Part shown: positions 17,766-24,742 of the stretch, in pieces
How positions within the stretch are numbered: the stretch's first letter is position 1
Layout: each line of letters starts with the position of its first letter
Assembly (NCBI RefSeq): GCF_009604375.1
Contig: NZ_WEGH01000001.1
Location: 310,001-374,000, forward strand
Direction: 5' to 3'
Length of the DNA stretch: 64,000 bases
Origin: Actinomadura macrotermitis
GTDB taxonomy: Bacteria > Actinomycetota > Actinomycetes > Streptosporangiales > Streptosporangiaceae
Translations under genes and position numbers: made by a program
Notes under the pieces: generated by a model
Database searches by the model: none
Told to the model about the DNA's origin: nothing
What the model saw: only the letters and a program-made list of their open reading frames with translations

Positions 17766-18953
17766 TCAGCCCTTCAGCTTGGCCTGGTCAGAGGTGCCGA
17801 GCCACTTGATCGTGCCGCCCTCGACCTGGTACAGGTGGATCGTGGTCGCGGCCAGCTCACCGGTGGCGTCCCACTTGATCTCCTTGGACACACCCTTGGC
17901 GGTGTAGGTCTTCAGGAAGTCGTTGATCTTCTCACCGGTCGTGTTGCCGGCCTTGATCGCCGCGATGAACGCCGACGCCGCGTCATACCCCTCGGTCGAG
18001 TAGATCGACGGGTCCGCGCCCACCTTCGCCTTGTAGTCCGCGACGAACTTCACCAGCGTCGGGTCGGTCTGCTGACCGAACGGAATGAAGCACGGGCAGC
18101 CGATGACCGCGTTCTCCGCCTGCTTGGCGCCCGCGCCCTCCACCAGCTTGGCGTCCAGCGAACCGTCGCCCGAGGCGAACATCGCGGTCACCCCGCCGTC
18201 GCGCAGCTGCTTCAGCAGCTTGCCGCCCTCGGAGTAGTACCCGCCGTAGAAGATCACGTCCGGCGCGAACGACTTGACCTTGGTCACCGTCGAGGAGAAG
18301 TCCGACGCCGTCTCGTCGATCTGGTCCCGCTGGACCGTCAGGCCCTTGCCCTTGAAGGTGTTGAAGGCGAAGTCGCCGATACCGACGCTGTAGGCCTTCT
18401 TGCCGTTGATGACATAGGCCTTCTTCGGCGACTTGGCCTTGATCATCGCCTCGGCGATGCCGGCGCCCTGCGCCGCGTCCGTCGCCACCAGGCGGTGCCA
18501 GTACTTGTACCCCTGCTTGGCCAGGTCCGGGTTGGTCGCCGACGGCGTGATGTTGGGGATCTTGCCCTTCTCCAGGATCCCGTCCGCCGCCTTGGACTCA
18601 CCCGAGAACGCCGGGCCGATCATCGCGACGACCTTGTCGTCCTTGATCGCCTTGGGCGCCAGCGCCGCGGCCTGGTTCTCCTTGCCCTGCGTGTCGTAGT
18701 TGACCAGCTTGAGCTTCTTCTTCGGGTTCGTCGCGTTGTACTGCTCGATCGCCAGCTGCGCACCCTTGTTCGGCGGGATCACGATCGACGAGTCCGGACC
18801 GGACAGGTCGCCCATGAAGCCGATGTTCAGAGTGTCGCCACCCTTGCCGTCGCCACCGCCACACGCGGCCGCGCCAAGCGCCAGCACCGCGCTCATCGCC
18901 ACCGCGCCGGTGACCCTCAACATGTTGCGCCGCAAGGTGCCCAACCTTTCCAT
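17766..18953 (-). CDS. livK: Branched-chain amino acid ABC transporter, substrate-binding lipoprotein
   Basis: A 395-residue periplasmic-binding-type protein (Peripla_BP_6 family) with a signal peptide and lipobox LGAAAC at about residues 26-31, so it is anchored on the outer face of the membrane. The mature part opens with LNIGFMGDLSGPDSS, the usual first strand and ligand loop, and contains VVAMIGPAFSGES and GYDAASAFIAAIKAG. Ligand specificity cannot be told from sequence alone. It is the first gene of the operon; about 288 bp upstream hold its promoter. Confidence 0.95.
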   Translation of the reverse strand: MERLGTLRRNMLRVTGAVAMSAVLALGAAACGGGDGKGGDTLNIGFMGDLSGPDSSIVIPPNKGAQLAIEQYNATNPKKKLKLVNYDTQGKENQAAALAPKAIKDDKVVAMIGPAFSGESKAADGILEKGKIPNITPSATNPDLAKQGYKYWHRLVATDAAQGAGIAEAMIKAKSPKKAYVINGKKAYSVGIGDFAFNTFKGKGLTVQRDQIDETASDFSSTVTKVKSFAPDVIFYGGYYSEGGKLLKQLRDGGVTAMFASGDGSLDAKLVEGAGAKQAENAVIGCPCFIPFGQQTDPTLVKFVADYKAKVGADPSIYSTEGYDAASAFIAAIKAGNTTGEKINDFLKTYTAKGVSKEIKWDATGELAATTIHLYQVEGGTIKWLGTSDQAKLKG

Positions 18954-19241
18954 CCGGATCCGGAACGGATCGGGTACGAGTCATGTCCCGAAGCCGAATC
19001 TCAGGAGGAGAAATCGGTCACTCGGGGACCAGGTATGTCGTACACCGAGCAGAGCGCCCAGATCAGTACCCCCGGATAGAAGGGTTATTCGTTCGTTACT
19101 GCTCCGTGCCCATCGGAGCACCCCCGTTGCCAGGAACTATCACCCAGCGTCACCGCACACCAGGACGCCCGGCCCAGTACCCCGCCCACCCTAAGGCCTC
19201 AGGACCCGGGCCCCCGGACCCGACCCACCGGACACCACGAC
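18954..19241. other. 288-bp spacer upstream of livK
   Basis: No gene seen. It should contain the livK promoter and the 3' end of the response regulator transcript. The part near 19150-19240 is C-rich on the plus strand with a short gacccgggccc self-complementary patch; I see no convincing promoter boxes. Confidence 0.5.
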
Positions 19242-19868
19242 TCACCCCCCGGCCGGCTCACCACCACCCGAACCACCCGACCCGCCCGACGCACCCGCCA
19301 CCACGGCCTCCGCCACCGCACGCATCGTCAAACGCCGATCCATCGACGTCTTCTGAATCCACCGGAACGCCTCAGGCTCGGACATCCCATTCACTTCCTG
19401 CAAGATCCCCTTCGCCCGATCCACCACCTTGCGCGTCTCCAGCCGATCCTGCAGACCGGCGACCTCCGCCTCCAACGCGCGCATCTCGGTGTACCGGCTC
19501 ACCGCCACCTCGATCGCCGGCGCCAGATCCGACTTGCTGAACGGCTTCACCAGGTACGCCATCGCACCCGCCTCCGTCGCCCGCTGCACCAGCTCCCGCT
19601 GCGAGAACGCCGTCAGCATCACCACCGGCGCCACCCGCTCCGCCGAGATCCGCTCCGCCGCCGAGATCCCGTCCAGCACGGGCATCTTCACGTCCAGGAT
19701 CACCAGGTCCGGCTTGTGCTCCAGGGCCAGCCGCACCGCCGACTCGCCATCGCCGGCCTCGCCGACGACCTGGTAGCCGTCCTCCTGCAGCATCTCCTTG
19801 AGATCCAGCCGGATCAGGGCCTCATCTTCTGCGATCACAACTCGCCGAGCGCTCTCCGTCACGCGCAC
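19242..19868 (-). CDS. pdtaR: ANTAR-domain response regulator, PdtaR-like
   Basis: A 208-residue two-domain protein. The receiver domain (residues about 9-125) has the acidic pair EDE, the phospho-acceptor Asp in LVILDVKMPVLDG, the Thr in MLTAFSQ and Lys in LVKPFSK. A coiled-coil linker leads to an RNA-binding ANTAR domain at about 135-195 (LETRKVVDRAKGIL ... AFRWIQKTSMDRRLTMRAVAEAVV). In M. tuberculosis the homologue PdtaR (Rv1626), phosphorylated by PdtaS, acts as an antiterminator; it also lies between pykA and polA, as here. The C-terminus is a short Gly/Ser repeat. GTG at 19868 or 19862 could be the start. The kinase is not in the window. Confidence 0.9.
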   Translation of the reverse strand: MRVTESARRVVIAEDEALIRLDLKEMLQEDGYQVVGEAGDGESAVRLALEHKPDLVILDVKMPVLDGISAAERISAERVAPVVMLTAFSQRELVQRATEAGAMAYLVKPFSKSDLAPAIEVAVSRYTEMRALEAEVAGLQDRLETRKVVDRAKGILQEVNGMSEPEAFRWIQKTSMDRRLTMRAVAEAVVAGASGGSGGSGGGEPAGG

Positions 19869-19971
19869 GAGACTACCGGGACCCGCTACGCTGGTCCTCG
19901 GCAGGTGGGCCCGCAGCCCACCGGCGACCCAAGAAAACTGAATAAAAAATGTCCGTTTTATCAGGACAAAA

Positions 19972-20045
19972 GCCCCGATATCCCAATTGGTAGAGGACGC
20001 GGATTCAAAACCCGTTTAGTGTGGGTTCGAATCCCACTCGGGGCA
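19972..20045 (+). tRNA. Atypical short tRNA, anticodon CAA (Leu by anticodon), class I body
   Basis: A 74-nt cloverleaf: acceptor stem GCCCCGA/TCGGGGC with 7 perfect pairs, T-arm GTGGG-TTCGAAT-CCCAC perfect, D-loop with GG and anticodon loop TTCAAAA. The anticodon stem is weak: GCGGA/CCCGT gives three Watson-Crick pairs, one G-T wobble and an A-C mismatch next to the loop. The variable region is only 5 nt, whereas bacterial tRNA-Leu normally has a long (class II) variable arm. No CCA is encoded. AT-rich DNA lies just upstream (19940-19970). It may be functional, a special-purpose tRNA, or degenerate. The following gene encodes an HTH-LAGLIDADG protein. Confidence 0.8.
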
Positions 20046-20050
20046 CAATA

Positions 20051-20092
20051 TGACAGAGCCGCCGCCCGGCTGACCGGGCGGCGGCTCTGTCA
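20051..20092 (+). terminator. Terminator hairpin after the tRNA
   Basis: Perfect 19-bp stem starting tgacagagccgccgcccgg with a 4-nt loop (ctga), 5 nt after the tRNA 3' end. No T-tract. Its last bases overlap the first ATAC...GTAT palindrome. Confidence 0.75.
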
Positions 20093-20183
20093 TACGGTGG
20101 TATCACTTACCATGCGCTTCGCCATACGGCGGTATCACCTGCCGGGCACTCTGTCGCGCCGCCGCATTGCATACCGCGGTATG
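20091..20183 (+). promoter_or_regulatory. Three ATAC...GTAT palindromic sites upstream of the HTH-LAGLIDADG gene
   Basis: Sites at 20091-20104 (catacggtggtatc), 20123-20136 (catacggcggtatc) and 20170-20183 (cataccgcggtatg). All share half-sites ATAC and GTAT four bases apart; the third is a perfect 14-bp palindrome and ends 17 bp before the ATG at 20201. Distances between sites are 32 and 47 bp. They look like operators for a dimeric DNA-binding protein, plausibly the downstream gene's own product (inference). Confidence 0.6.
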
Positions 20184-20200
20184 ACGACATCTAGCCGTTC

Positions 20201-20986
20201 ATGAGCAATCCTGTTCCCATGCCCCCGGATTCACGCAAGGAACTAGCCCGAAAACTTAAACAAAACGGGCTTACCGACCAAGAAATCGCTCTCGCCTGCG
20301 GCGTCAGCTCGCACAGCATCCGCCTCTGGCGAGACGCGGACAAGCGCGCCGCCGCTCCGCCCGCACTCCTCACCAAAGACGAGTGCTCTCGCTGCCGAAC
20401 AGTCGATGTCGATCGGCAGGCATACGCCTACCTGCTCGGCGTCTACCTTGGCGACGGCTGCCTGACACACAAGGGCAGAGACGTCTACCGGTTGGAGCTC
20501 GCCTGCTCCGACGCATGGCCTGGGCTCGTCGACGAAGCCGCCGAGGCGGTCGCCGCCGTCATGCCCGATTCAAAGGTGGGCCGCTACCAGAAGTCAGGAT
20601 GCAAGTCCGTCGGTTCTCACTCCAAGCACTGGCCATGTCTGTTCCCTCAACACGGGCCGGGACACAAGCACACTCGAAAGATCGAGCTCGCTTCCTGGCA
20701 GGACGAGATCGTCGCCAACTTCTCCCAGGAGTTCATCCGCGGCCTGATTCACTCGGATGGCTGCCGGGCCATGAACAAGGTACGGCGGCAGTTCAAAAGT
20801 GGGGAACGCCTCTACGAGTACCCGCGCTACTTCTTCACCAATGCCTCCGACGATATTCGCATGCTCTTCACCGATGCGCTCGACCGGCTCGGCATCGAGT
20901 GGAAGCAGAACAACGCCAGGAACATCTCCGTCGCCAAGCGGGAGGCGGTGGCGCGGCTGGACGGGTTCGTCGGCCCGAAGTTCTGA
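20201..20986 (+). CDS. Free-standing HTH-LAGLIDADG homing-endonuclease-like protein
   Basis: A 261-residue protein. Residues about 10-48 form a helix-turn-helix (LARKLKQNGLTDQEIALACGVSSHSIRLWR). A CxxC (CSRC) follows at about 64-67. The first LAGLIDADG-type helix is AYLLGVYLGDGCL (about 78-90) and the second EFIRGLIHSDGCR (about 178-190), each with its catalytic-position Asp. In between, WPCLFPQHGPGHKHTRKIEL is a family signature; EYPRYFFTNASDDIRMLF and ISVAKREAVARLDGFVGPKF follow. Two such helices in one chain predict a monomeric double-motif fold. Base composition is clearly lower in GC than the neighbours, which suggests transfer. No Shine-Dalgarno is evident; ATG 20219 is an alternative start. 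Endonuclease activity is unproven; a transcriptional regulator role is possible. Related proteins are, from memory, common in Streptomyces. Confidence 0.8.
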   Translation: MSNPVPMPPDSRKELARKLKQNGLTDQEIALACGVSSHSIRLWRDADKRAAAPPALLTKDECSRCRTVDVDRQAYAYLLGVYLGDGCLTHKGRDVYRLELACSDAWPGLVDEAAEAVAAVMPDSKVGRYQKSGCKSVGSHSKHWPCLFPQHGPGHKHTRKIELASWQDEIVANFSQEFIRGLIHSDGCRAMNKVRRQFKSGERLYEYPRYFFTNASDDIRMLFTDALDRLGIEWKQNNARNISVAKREAVARLDGFVGPKF

Positions 20987-21151
20987 AGATCACACCCCGG
21001 GGACGGGCCGGTAGGGCCCCAGGACCCTAATGATCTTGGTCGCGGCGCGGGGGCGGGCGGGCGGCGGCCGGAGCGGAGGTGGGCCCTGGGGCCCGGCCGG
21101 CCGGGGTGGGGCCCAGGGGCGGCCGGGGGTGGTCCGGGTGAACGGCCGGTG
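20987..21151. other. Non-coding spacer after the HTH-LAGLIDADG gene
   Basis: Begins with an aagatca/tgatctt inverted repeat (20986-20992 with 21031-21037) enclosing ccccgggg and gggcccc patches, probably a terminator region. The rest is extremely G-rich with ggccc/gggcc self-complementary runs. No gene seen on either strand. Confidence 0.5.
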
Positions 21152-21322
21152 TCAGACCGGGTAGCGGACGGCCTCCTCCATGGGGGTGGGGGTGGATTCG
21201 GCGAGGGCCTGGGGGGTGGGCGGGACTTCCTGGCCGGTGGTGAGGTCTTCCAGGGGGGTTCGGGGCGGCAGGGTGCGCCAGCGCGCGGCGTCGGCGGCGG
21301 CGGGCTTGGTTTCGTCGTCCAT
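21152..21322 (-). CDS. Small hypothetical protein, 56 aa
   Basis: An ATG-initiated 57-codon frame ending in TGA. Nearly all third codon positions are G or C, in line with real genes here. The product is hydrophilic and Pro/Glu/Asp/Thr-rich: it starts MDDETKPAAADAARWR, continues TLPPRTPLEDLTTGQEVPP and ends MEEAVRYPV. No membrane segment, Cys or known motif is seen, and no strong ribosome binding site. It lies between the HTH-LAGLIDADG gene and the pyk terminator, on the opposite strand to the former. Function unknown. Confidence 0.6.
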   Translation of the reverse strand: MDDETKPAAADAARWRTLPPRTPLEDLTTGQEVPPTPQALAESTPTPMEEAVRYPV

Positions 21323-21390
21323 GTGTTCAGGATGCGGTTCTGATCACGGCCGTGTCCACAGTGGACCTCAACCGTGATCGGCCGGTGACG

Positions 21391-21429
21391 CCGCAGCCCC
21401 GTCCCGGCGGGGCCGGGACGGGGCTGCGG
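21391..21429 (-). terminator. pyk terminator hairpin
   Basis: Perfect 17-bp stem (ccgcagccccgtcccgg and its complement) with a 5-nt loop, 37 bp past the pyk stop. A second nested pair of inverted repeats lies just beyond it (gatcacgg at 21342-21349 with ccgtgatc at 21372-21379, enclosing gtccac/gtggac), upstream of the small 56-aa gene. Confidence 0.75.
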
Positions 21430-21466
21430 GTGTGCTGGCCGGTGGTGCGGGTTCAGTGGCGCACGT

Positions 21467-22903
21467 TCAGTGGCGCAGGGCGTGGGCGATGGCGTCGCCG
21501 ATGCGGTGGACGCGCAGGGCGTTGGTGGAGCCGGGGGTGCCGGGCGGGGAGCCGGCGACGACGACGACGCGGTCGCCCTTCTGGCAGCGGCCGGCCTCCA
21601 GCAGGCCCTGTTCGACCTGGCGGACCATGTCGTCGGTGTGGTCGACGTGGGGGACGATGAAGGTCTCCACGCCCCACACGTGGGCGAGGCGGCCGCGGAC
21701 GGCGGGCACGGAGGTGAAGGCCAGCAGCGGGATGGGCGAGCGGTAGCGGGAGAGGCGGCGGGCGGTCTCGCCGGACATGGTGAAGGCGACCAGGGCCTCG
21801 GCGCCGACGGTCGCGCCGACCTCGGCGGCGGCGCGGGCGATGGCGCCGCCGACGGTCTCGGGGATGCGGTCGAGGGTGTGGGTGGCCTGCAGGGAGGCCT
21901 CCTCGGCGGTGGAGACGATGCGGCTCATGGTCTGCACGGCGAGGATGGGGTACTGGCCGACGCTGGTCTCGCCCGACAGCATGACGGCGTCGGCGCCTTC
22001 GAAGACGGCGTTGGCGACGTCGGAGGCCTCGGCGCGGGTGGGCCGGGGCGCGGAGATCATCGATTCGAGCATCTGGGTGGCGACGATGACGGGGCGGGCC
22101 TTCTCGCGGCAGAGCTCGATGGCGCGCTTTTGCACGATGGGGACCTGCTCGAGGGGCAGTTCGACGCCGAGGTCGCCGCGGGCGACCATGATGCCGTCGA
22201 AGGCGGCGACGATGTCGGGGAGGTTGTCGACGGCCTGCGGCTTCTCGATCTTGCCGATGAGGGGGACGCGGACGCCCTCCTCCTCCATGATCTGGTAGCA
22301 GATCTCGGCGTCGTCGGCGCTGCGGACGAAGGACAGGGCGACCATGTCGACGCCGAGGCGCAAGGCCCAGCGCAGGTCGGTCTCGTCCTTGTCGGTGAGG
22401 GCGGGGACGCTGACGGGGACGCCGGGCAGGTTGAGGCCCTTGTTGTCGGAGACCATGCCGCCGACGGTGACCTTGGTGCGGACGCGGGTGCCGTCGACGT
22501 CGACGACCTCGAGGGCGACGCGGCCGTCGTCGATGAGGACGGTGTCGCCGGGGCTGACGTCGCCGGGCAGGCCCTGGTAGGTGGTGGAGACCTCTTTGCG
22601 GGTGCCGGGGACGTCGTCGGTGGTGATGGTGAACTCGTCGCCGAGGGTGAGGCGGACGGGGCCGTCGGGGAACCGGCCGACGCGGATCTTGGGGCCCTGC
22701 AGGTCGGCCAGGATGCCGACGCCGCGGCCGGTCTCGGCGGCGGCGGCGCGCAGCCGGTGGTAGACCTCTTCGTGCCCGGCGTGGTCGCCGTGGCTCATGT
22801 TGAGCCGGGCGACGTCGACGCCGGCGTCCACGAGGGCGCGGATCTGCTCGGCGCTGGAGCAGGCGGGGCCGATGGTACTGACGATCTTCGCTCGACGGTT
22901 CAC
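21467..22903 (-). CDS. pyk: Pyruvate kinase
   Basis: Converts phosphoenolpyruvate and ADP to pyruvate and ATP, the last step of glycolysis. The 478-residue product has the N-terminal MNRRAKIVSTIGPA, the active-site Lys in LIGKIEKPQAV, the Mg/substrate element MVARGDLGVELP and TQMLESMISAPRPTRAE, then a C-terminal allosteric domain. Length matches bacterial type II enzymes. The start MNRRAKI is as in actinobacterial homologues. Monocistronic by layout. Confidence 0.97.
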   Translation of the reverse strand: MNRRAKIVSTIGPACSSAEQIRALVDAGVDVARLNMSHGDHAGHEEVYHRLRAAAAETGRGVGILADLQGPKIRVGRFPDGPVRLTLGDEFTITTDDVPGTRKEVSTTYQGLPGDVSPGDTVLIDDGRVALEVVDVDGTRVRTKVTVGGMVSDNKGLNLPGVPVSVPALTDKDETDLRWALRLGVDMVALSFVRSADDAEICYQIMEEEGVRVPLIGKIEKPQAVDNLPDIVAAFDGIMVARGDLGVELPLEQVPIVQKRAIELCREKARPVIVATQMLESMISAPRPTRAEASDVANAVFEGADAVMLSGETSVGQYPILAVQTMSRIVSTAEEASLQATHTLDRIPETVGGAIARAAAEVGATVGAEALVAFTMSGETARRLSRYRSPIPLLAFTSVPAVRGRLAHVWGVETFIVPHVDHTDDMVRQVEQGLLEAGRCQKGDRVVVVAGSPPGTPGSTNALRVHRIGDAIAHALRH

Positions 22904-22984
22904 GGGAACAACGCTACTTAGTTACCAGCCGGTACGGATATTCGTGCAGGTTGCGGCCACCGAAGATTCATCCGGTGGTCCAGA

Positions 22985-23061
22985 CCACAGGCTTTCCCCG
23001 CGGGCTTTCACCGCGGGTTCGCACCACGGGCTTGCACCACGGGCTTGCACCACGGCCCGGA
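22985..23061. repeat. About six tandem copies of a degenerate 13-bp repeat
   Basis: Consecutive 13-mers such as ccgcgggctttca, ccgcgggttcgca and ccacgggcttgca (twice, at 23024 and 23037), with diverged copies at both ends. They lie in the spacer between pyk and the DJ-1/PfpI gene, starting about 80 bp upstream of the pyk start and ending 15 bp after the PfpI stop. Could be a slippage-prone minisatellite. Confidence 0.75.
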
Positions 23062-23076
23062 CCACCGGCGCGGCGG

Positions 23077-23631
23077 TCACCGCTTGAAGACCTCGACGAA
23101 CGCCTGGCAGAAGGCCTTCAGGTCGTCGGGCTTGCGGCTGGTGACCAGGACGTTGTTCCCGTGGTCGCACACCTTGACCTCCTCGTCGACCCAGGTGGCG
23201 CCGGCGTTGCGCAGGTCGGTGCGCAGGCTCGGCCAGGAGGTGAGCACGCGGCCGCGCACCACGTCGGCCTCGATCAGCGTCCAGGGCGCGTGGCAGATGG
23301 CCGCGACGGGCTTGCCGGCGTCGAAGAACGCCTTGACGAAGGCGACGGCGCCCTCGTCCATGCGCAGGAAGTCGGGGTTGGCGACGCCGCCGGGCAGGAC
23401 CAGGGCGTCGAACTCGGTGGAGTCGGAGACGTCGACGGTGGTGTCGACGGGGAAGGTGTCGGCCTGGTCCAGGTGGTCGAAGGCCTGGAGGCGGCCGGAC
23501 TGGGTGGAGACGAGGCGGGGCTGCCCGCCGGCCTGCTCGACGGCCTTCCAGGGTTCGGTCAGCTCGACCTGCTCGACGCCCTCGGGCGCGGCGAGGAAGG
23601 CGATCGTCTTTCCGTGGAGATCGGTTGCCAT
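23077..23631 (-). CDS. DJ-1/PfpI family protein
   Basis: A 184-residue class I glutamine-amidotransferase-like protein. The nucleophile elbow is AAICHAPW (Cys about residue 112, followed by His), and the family motif LVLPGGVANPDFLR is at about 77. Family members act as glyoxalases/deglycases, stress chaperones or proteases; the YraA/PfpI subgroup fits best. It starts at ATG 23631 and is divergent from the AraC-type regulator gene with 62 bp between them, suggesting a shared or divergent promoter. Confidence 0.88.
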   Translation of the reverse strand: MATDLHGKTIAFLAAPEGVEQVELTEPWKAVEQAGGQPRLVSTQSGRLQAFDHLDQADTFPVDTTVDVSDSTEFDALVLPGGVANPDFLRMDEGAVAFVKAFFDAGKPVAAICHAPWTLIEADVVRGRVLTSWPSLRTDLRNAGATWVDEEVKVCDHGNNVLVTSRKPDDLKAFCQAFVEVFKR

Positions 23632-23693
23632 AGGTGGTCCTCCTGGTCGCTCGTGTCGGTTCTCCTTTCGCCCTGCCCGGTCAGGCGGATGGT

Positions 23694-24389
23694 ATGCAGG
23701 GTGTCGTGAGCGGCATCGGTTACCGCGAGGAGCGGGCGGCGGGGCTGGCGTGCGTGTGGCGGGCGGCGCTGCCGGCGGACGCGGGCGGCCCGTTCCGGCA
23801 GCGTGTCGTGCCGGACGGCTGCGTGGACCTGATCTGGTGGGGCCGGGACGCGCGGATCACGGTGGCGGGTCCCGACACCGGTCCGGCGCCCGCCGAGCTG
23901 GCGCCGGGCGACCGGTTGTTCGGGGTGCGGCTGCGGCCGGGGACGGCGGCGCCGGTGCTCGGTGTGGCGGTGGACGCGGTCCGGGACGCGCGGATACCGT
24001 TGCGGGAGCTGTGGGGCGATGAGGCCGAGCGGCTCGCCGCGGCCGCCGATCCTCGGGCGGCGCTGCTGGGGGCGGTGCGGGCGCGGCTGGCGGGGCCGGT
24101 GGATCCGTTCGTCCCGGCGCTGGTGGCGGGTCTCGGCGCGGGGTCGGTGCGGGAGGCCGCGGACGCGCTCGGGTTCGGTGAGCGGCAGTTGCGGCGGCGC
24201 GCGGCGGCGGCGTTCGGGTACGGGCCGAAGACGCTGCAGCGGGTGCTGCGTTTCCAGCGGGCGCTCGGGATGGCGCGGGCGGGGCGGCCGCTGGCGGAGG
24301 TGGCGTATGCGGCCGGGTACGCCGACCAGGCGCACCTGGCGCATGAGGTGCGGGCCCTCGGCGGCGTCCCGATCCGCTCCTTGCTCTAG
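23694..24389 (+). CDS. AraC-family transcriptional regulator
   Basis: A 231-residue regulator. The N-terminal part (VVPDGCVDLIWW..., LFGVRLRPGTAAPVLG) matches the beta-barrel-like sensing domain seen in DUF6597-type AraC proteins. The C-terminal AraC DNA-binding domain has two helix-turn-helices: SVREAADALGFGERQLRRRAAAAFGYGPKTLQRVLRF and PLAEVAYAAGYADQAHLAHEVRALGGV. ATG 23694 chosen; GTG 23706 is an alternative. Divergent from the PfpI gene, a plausible target. Its 3' end overlaps the convergent yjbR-like gene by 4 bp. Confidence 0.85.
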   Translation: MQGVVSGIGYREERAAGLACVWRAALPADAGGPFRQRVVPDGCVDLIWWGRDARITVAGPDTGPAPAELAPGDRLFGVRLRPGTAAPVLGVAVDAVRDARIPLRELWGDEAERLAAAADPRAALLGAVRARLAGPVDPFVPALVAGLGAGSVREAADALGFGERQLRRRAAAAFGYGPKTLQRVLRFQRALGMARAGRPLAEVAYAAGYADQAHLAHEVRALGGVPIRSLL

Positions 24390-24742
24390 TCGCGGCGCGG
24401 CGGGCGGAGCCGCTTGGGGAGGGTGGCGGCGACGGTGTCGTAGGACTGCTCGATGAGGGCGAGCACCTCGGCCTCGTCCAGGGCGGCGCCGAACAGGACC
24501 GTCACCCAGTGGCGTTTGTTGAGGTGGTAGCCGGGCAGCACGGTGCCGGCGTACTCGGCCTTCAGCGCGGTGACCTCGTCGGGCGGCAGTTTCAGGCTGA
24601 CGCGCGGCGGGTCGGCGTCCTCGGCGAGCAGCGCGAAGATCTTGCCGGCGATGCGGTAGACGGCGGGCTGGGGGCCGAAGGGGAAGTCCTCGGTGGCGCC
24701 GGGCAGGGACAGGCAGTGGTCGGCGGCGGTCTCGGGCGTCAT
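24386..24742 (-). CDS. MmcQ/YjbR family protein
   Basis: A 118-residue protein of the MmcQ/YjbR double-wing (CyaY-like) fold, probably DNA-binding but not biochemically defined. It begins MTPETAADHCLSLPGATEDFPFG, the family's usual opening, and has VSLKLPPDEV and the signature GYHLNKRHWVTV in the middle. The ATG overlaps the stop of the upstream gene as ATGA, so the two are co-translated. Confidence 0.85.
   Translation of the reverse strand: MTPETAADHCLSLPGATEDFPFGPQPAVYRIAGKIFALLAEDADPPRVSLKLPPDEVTALKAEYAGTVLPGYHLNKRHWVTVLFGAALDEAEVLALIEQSYDTVAATLPKRLRPPRRD

Noticed and set aside
19972..20045. Reading the tRNA anticodon as TCA (opal suppressor)
   Set aside because: That needs a one-base shift of the anticodon loop and leaves two mismatches in the anticodon stem, against one mismatch plus a wobble with CAA; the CAA fold also keeps the usual T at position 33.
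20201..20986. LAGLIDADG protein as an intein or intron-encoded endonuclease
   Set aside because: The frame starts with its own HTH and ends without host extein sequence; the flanking tRNA is intact and no split gene is seen.
21470..22921. A 483-codon plus-strand frame opposite pyk
   Set aside because: Gly/Ala/Asp/Val-rich mirror of pyruvate kinase with no domain.
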